Origin: an uncultured Clostridia bacterium
GTDB lineage: Bacteria; Bacillota; Clostridia; Peptostreptococcales; Acidaminobacteraceae
NCBI GenBank assembly: GCA_937880545.1
Contig: CALFKA010000029.1
Coordinates: 1 to 6,927 of the forward strand
DNA length: 6,927 nucleotides
Direction: 5' to 3'
This document shows positions 4,861 to 6,927 of this stretch, in pieces. The notes under the pieces are model-generated. The model saw only the letters and a list, made by a program, of their open reading frames with translations. It was not told the DNA's origin and did not search any database. Both the position numbers and the translations under genes were made by a program. Each line of letters opens with the position of its first letter. The first letter of the stretch is position 1.

Positions 4861-5871
4861 CTATCCACAGGTTATCCACAGGTCTTCTGTGGATGAAAGG
4901 GATAGATTTGCCTTGGCATTTAGTGTCAGTGGGGAGCATTTTCCCTGCTGGAAACTATAGTAACCGGCAGAGGCTATCATCGCTCCATTGTCGGTACAGA
5001 TAGAAAGCGGCGGATAGAGGACTTCTGCGGGGAGTTCATCGAGGAGCTCTCTCAGTCTCTGATTGGCGGCCACTCCTCCTGCGATGACGATGCGCTTCTC
5101 TTGGGTCCTTTTCAGCGCTCTTCGTATTTTTTCTGTGACGATCGAGAATACCGTCTCTTGGAAAGAGGCTGCCAGATTGGCGCGCTCCGTCTCCAGGTCG
5201 ACCTTTTCACTGAGTACCTTCATTGCACTTTTGATGCCTGAAAAGGAAAAGTCCAGTGAATCATCCTCAAGGAGTGTGATTGGGAGCTCATGAACAGGTT
5301 TTCCCTGTAGAGCCATTTTTTCAAGATGTGGTCCTCCCGGATAAGGAAGTCCCAGCACACGGGCTACTTTGTCGAAGGCTTCTCCAAGAGCATCATCTCT
5401 TGTCGCCCCAAGGAGTTCATAGTCGCCAAAAGACTTCACATTATAGAAGTGGCTGTGGCCTCCGGAGAGGATGAGCGCAAGAAACGGTGGCTCCAGATCT
5501 TGAAAGCTCAAATAGTTCGCTGCGATATGCCCGTCAAGATGGTGAACACCGATGAGGGGAACATTCAAGCCAAAACTGAGTGCCTTGGCGAAGCTGACTC
5601 CTACAATCAGAGGTCCCACAAGTCCCGGACCGCTGGTGACGGCGACGGCTCCTATATCTTCTTTCTTAACGCCTGCCTGGCGAAACGCTTCTTCCACGAC
5701 AGGAGTAATCTTCTCCACATGATTTCTTGAAGCCAGTTCCGGTACAACGCCTCCGAAAGGAATGTGCAGCGGAATCTGTGTGTAGATCACATTGGAGAGG
5801 ATCTCCCGGCCATTGCGTACGATGGCAGCGGCTGTCTCGTCACAGCTCGTCTCAATCCCCAGAATCAGCAT
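4861..5871 (-). CDS. tsaD: tRNA N6-threonylcarbamoyladenosine (t6A37) transferase catalytic subunit TsaD
   Basis: Complete 336-residue protein of normal length. TsaD (older names Gcp, YgjD; B. subtilis YdiE) moves the threonylcarbamoyl group from threonylcarbamoyl-AMP to A37 of ANN-decoding tRNAs, working with TsaB and TsaE. The ASKHA-type nucleotide-binding start is LGIETSCDETA (4-14). SGPGLVGPLIVGVSFAKAL (80-98) follows. The metal site is HHLDGH (110-115; H111 and H115) with D294 in CTDNGAMIA (292-300). SGGHS (136-140) and IAGGVAANQRLR (263-274) are phosphate and nucleotide loops. The ATG at 5869-5871 lies within the tsaB 3' end (20-nt overlap) behind AAGGA at 5880-5884. The final residues, DLWITCG after the usual LSLSS ending, are encoded by DnaA-box sequence (CTGTGGATAACCTGTGGATAG without its first codon), and the TAG stop is itself part of a box. 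Confidence 0.97.
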   Translation of the reverse strand: MLILGIETSCDETAAAIVRNGREILSNVIYTQIPLHIPFGGVVPELASRNHVEKITPVVEEAFRQAGVKKEDIGAVAVTSGPGLVGPLIVGVSFAKALSFGLNVPLIGVHHLDGHIAANYLSFQDLEPPFLALILSGGHSHFYNVKSFGDYELLGATRDDALGEAFDKVARVLGLPYPGGPHLEKMALQGKPVHELPITLLEDDSLDFSFSGIKSAMKVLSEKVDLETERANLAASFQETVFSIVTEKIRRALKRTQEKRIVIAGGVAANQRLRELLDELPAEVLYPPLSICTDNGAMIASAGYYSFQQGKCSPLTLNAKANLSLSSTEDLWITCG

Positions 5872-6505
5872 CTTCCTTTTCCTTTCTTCTTCGCACCGCT
5901 TCCACTTCGCGTAAATAGACGGGGTGGAGATCTGTAGAAAACTTGCCTTCCAAATATGCCCGGATGGCTCCTTTAGCCATGGCTCGTGTCTCTACAAGTG
6001 TCACTTCCTGCGTTAAAGCTTTTGTCGCCATATCGTAGAAGTGTTCAATCGACTCACCGAGGAGGGCTACCGGCTCGTTTGTATCTTTTAATAAGTCCAG
6101 AAAATGCACAAAGGGTGCATTGATTTCTTCGTATTCCATTGCGCCGTAGCAAGCGCCGTATACCCTCTCTCGTCTGGCATCTATGATAGGAAGTCTGATT
6201 CCATCAAATCCATCCAAGTAACTTCTTGCCTGGAGAGAGCTGACGGAGTAGACATTTAGTTTTTCTGAAAACTGTAGACCAAGCGCTGTAGAGACACCAA
6301 TGCGCACGCCTGTAAAGCTACCCGGTCCCCGGGAGACGACAAGCGTATCGACATTCCCCCCCGCAAAGTCCATGGCCTTTTTTACTAAGGGCATCAGGAT
6401 GCTCGAGTGGCCCGTCGGATTCTTGTCCTCCCACTCTATAAACTTCTCTCCGTCCCACAAGGCAACGGAGCAAACCGAGGTGGATGTGTCGATGCCCAGA
6501 ATCAT
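5852..6505 (-). CDS. tsaB: t6A37 biosynthesis protein TsaB
   Basis: Complete 217-residue paralogue of TsaD (YeaZ family). It is the non-catalytic scaffold that pairs with TsaD and allows TsaE to bind. ILGIDTSTSVCSVAL (2-16) is the degenerate ASKHA start, NPTGHSSILMPL (29-40) follows, and SRGPGSFTGVRIGVSTALGL (58-77) is the family hallmark. DARRERVYGACY (109-120) and the terminal PVYLRE (195-200) are also typical. It lacks the TsaD HxxxH metal site, as expected. GGAGG (6511-6515) precedes the ATG at 6503-6505, which shares ATGA with the tsaE stop. It ends with TGA at 5852-5854, 20 nt inside tsaD. A rimI gene, often found between tsaB and tsaD, is absent. The last ~15 residues are charged (RRRKEKEDADSGD) and look unstructured. 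Confidence 0.95.
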   Translation of the reverse strand: MILGIDTSTSVCSVALWDGEKFIEWEDKNPTGHSSILMPLVKKAMDFAGGNVDTLVVSRGPGSFTGVRIGVSTALGLQFSEKLNVYSVSSLQARSYLDGFDGIRLPIIDARRERVYGACYGAMEYEEINAPFVHFLDLLKDTNEPVALLGESIEHFYDMATKALTQEVTLVETRAMAKGAIRAYLEGKFSTDLHPVYLREVEAVRRRKEKEDADSGD

Positions 6506-6900
6506 GGCAGCCTCCGAAAGGTCCGGTTGCCTTCTTTATCGACAAGAATTTCCAGGTACACGGCATCCTGGAGATAGTCCTCTGCGATCTGTGGCCACTC
6601 GATGATGAGTCGGGCACCCTTATGAAAATACTCTTCAAATCCCATGGCAGCGAGTTCTTCCGGGTCTTCAATACGGTAGAGATCGCAGTGATAGAGGGGA
6701 CCTTTGGGCGTGTCGTATTCTCGCACAAGGCTGAAAGTCGGAGAGAGGACATCGTCTGTCACTCCCAGGGCTTTCGCATAGTACTTGGCAAAGGTCGTCT
6801 TCCCGGCTCCTAATTCTCCTAAGAGTGCAAGAACGGGAATATCTTCCTCGGCATATATTTTGGCTATTTTTTCGGTGTCTTCGAGTGATTTTGCGAACAT
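6502..6900 (-). CDS. tsaE: t6A37 biosynthesis ATPase TsaE
   Basis: A 132-residue P-loop protein (YjeE family) that binds the TsaB-TsaD complex and uses ATP hydrolysis to support repeated t6A synthesis. Walker A is GELGAGKTTF (28-37), followed by SPTFSLVREY (53-62), a conserved switch-like segment. HCDLYRIEDPEELAAMGFEE (71-90) follows, then LIIEWPQIAEDYL (98-110) with the conserved E-W pair. I place the start at the ATG of 6898-6900 because AGGAG (6905-6909) lies 4 nt upstream. A longer frame beginning with TTG at 6916-6918 would translate that ribosome binding site and add six residues foreign to the family. The TGA stop at 6502-6504 overlaps the tsaB ATG. It is the first gene of the minus-strand run that is visible; its promoter, or an upstream operon gene, would lie beyond the window. 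Confidence 0.95.
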   Translation of the reverse strand: MFAKSLEDTEKIAKIYAEEDIPVLALLGELGAGKTTFAKYYAKALGVTDDVLSPTFSLVREYDTPKGPLYHCDLYRIEDPEELAAMGFEEYFHKGARLIIEWPQIAEDYLQDAVYLEILVDKEGNRTFRRLP

Positions 6901-6904
6901 ATTT

Positions 6905-6909
6905 CTCCT
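6905..6909 (-). promoter_or_regulatory. Ribosome binding site fixing the tsaE start
   Basis: AGGAG on the minus strand with a 4-nt AAAT spacer before the ATG at 6898-6900. It rules out the upstream TTG in the same frame as the start. Confidence 0.85.
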
Positions 6910-6927
6910 AAAAAACAAAATGATGGA

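Larger units (their letters stand above)
4780..4896. promoter_or_regulatory. Cluster of six DnaA-box-like sites
   Basis: Three exact copies of the DnaA box TTATCCACA occur: 4800-4808 (minus orientation), 4852-4860 and 4872-4880 (both plus). Three more sites differ by one base: 4780-4788 (TTGTCCACA on the minus strand), 4861-4869 (CTATCCACA, directly abutting the previous box) and 4888-4896 (TCATCCACA on the minus strand). A further CTATCCACA lies inside the peptidase gene on the minus strand at 4643-4651. The cluster covers the tsaD 3' end, the 72-bp gap and the peptidase start. DnaA binds such sites at origins and at off-origin regulatory or titration loci. No dnaA, dnaN or clear AT-rich unwinding element is seen here, which favours an off-origin cluster. 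Confidence 0.8.

Noticed and set aside
4780..4896. Chromosomal oriC
   Set aside because: DnaA boxes are present, but dnaA, dnaN and other usual origin neighbours are missing and there is no clear long AT-rich unwinding region; an off-origin cluster fits better.
4780..4896. CRISPR array or simple tandem repeat
   Set aside because: The repeated unit is only 9 bp, occurs in both orientations and has uneven spacing, matching the DnaA box.
6901..6918. Longer TsaE starting at TTG 6916-6918
   Set aside because: It would translate the AGGAG ribosome binding site of the ATG at 6898-6900 and add residues not typical of TsaE.

Overview
The window looks like one end of a draft-assembly contig from a Bacillota (Firmicutes) bacterium, probably Clostridia-like. 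The evidence for this is strong AGGAGG-type ribosome binding sites, a TTG start on one gene, YbxB-type and MgtC/SapB genes, and the gene order; the genus cannot be told from the sequence. Bases 1-47 are not genomic: they match an Illumina TruSeq/multiplex index adapter, so genome sequence begins at about base 48.

Left half, plus strand. The 3' end of trpS (tryptophanyl-tRNA synthetase) overlaps by 17 nt a complete DUF853/YjgR-type HerA-like ATPase gene, which ends in a clear intrinsic terminator (1745-1773). Next come the remains of a DUF3307-type membrane protein gene (about 1784-2437), kept in one reading frame but cut by three in-frame stop codons. A 246-bp spacer with no recognised gene follows, then an intact MgtC/SapB-family membrane protein gene (2684-3352).

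Right half, minus strand, convergent with the left. Starting from the window's right edge the run is tsaE, tsaB, tsaD, a predicted papain/C39-like cysteine peptidase, then a single-domain RsmC/YbxB-type methyltransferase, with a doubtful short ORF last. The first three overlap or are coupled and make the bacterial t6A37 tRNA-modification machinery, lacking only TsaC. The methyltransferase start abuts the stop of the peptidase gene. The convergence zone (3353-3606) is AT-richer and contains only weak hairpins and the doubtful ORF.

The most notable non-coding signal is at 4780-4896, between and overlapping the tsaD 3' end and the start of the peptidase gene. It holds six DnaA-box-like 9-mers, three of them exact TTATCCACA, two of which flank an inverted repeat. 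No dnaA or dnaN is present, so it looks like an off-origin DnaA-box cluster (titration or regulatory site) rather than an ordinary oriC. The other items worth a second look are the stop-riddled DUF3307 gene and the unnamed peptidase-like protein downstream of the t6A genes.
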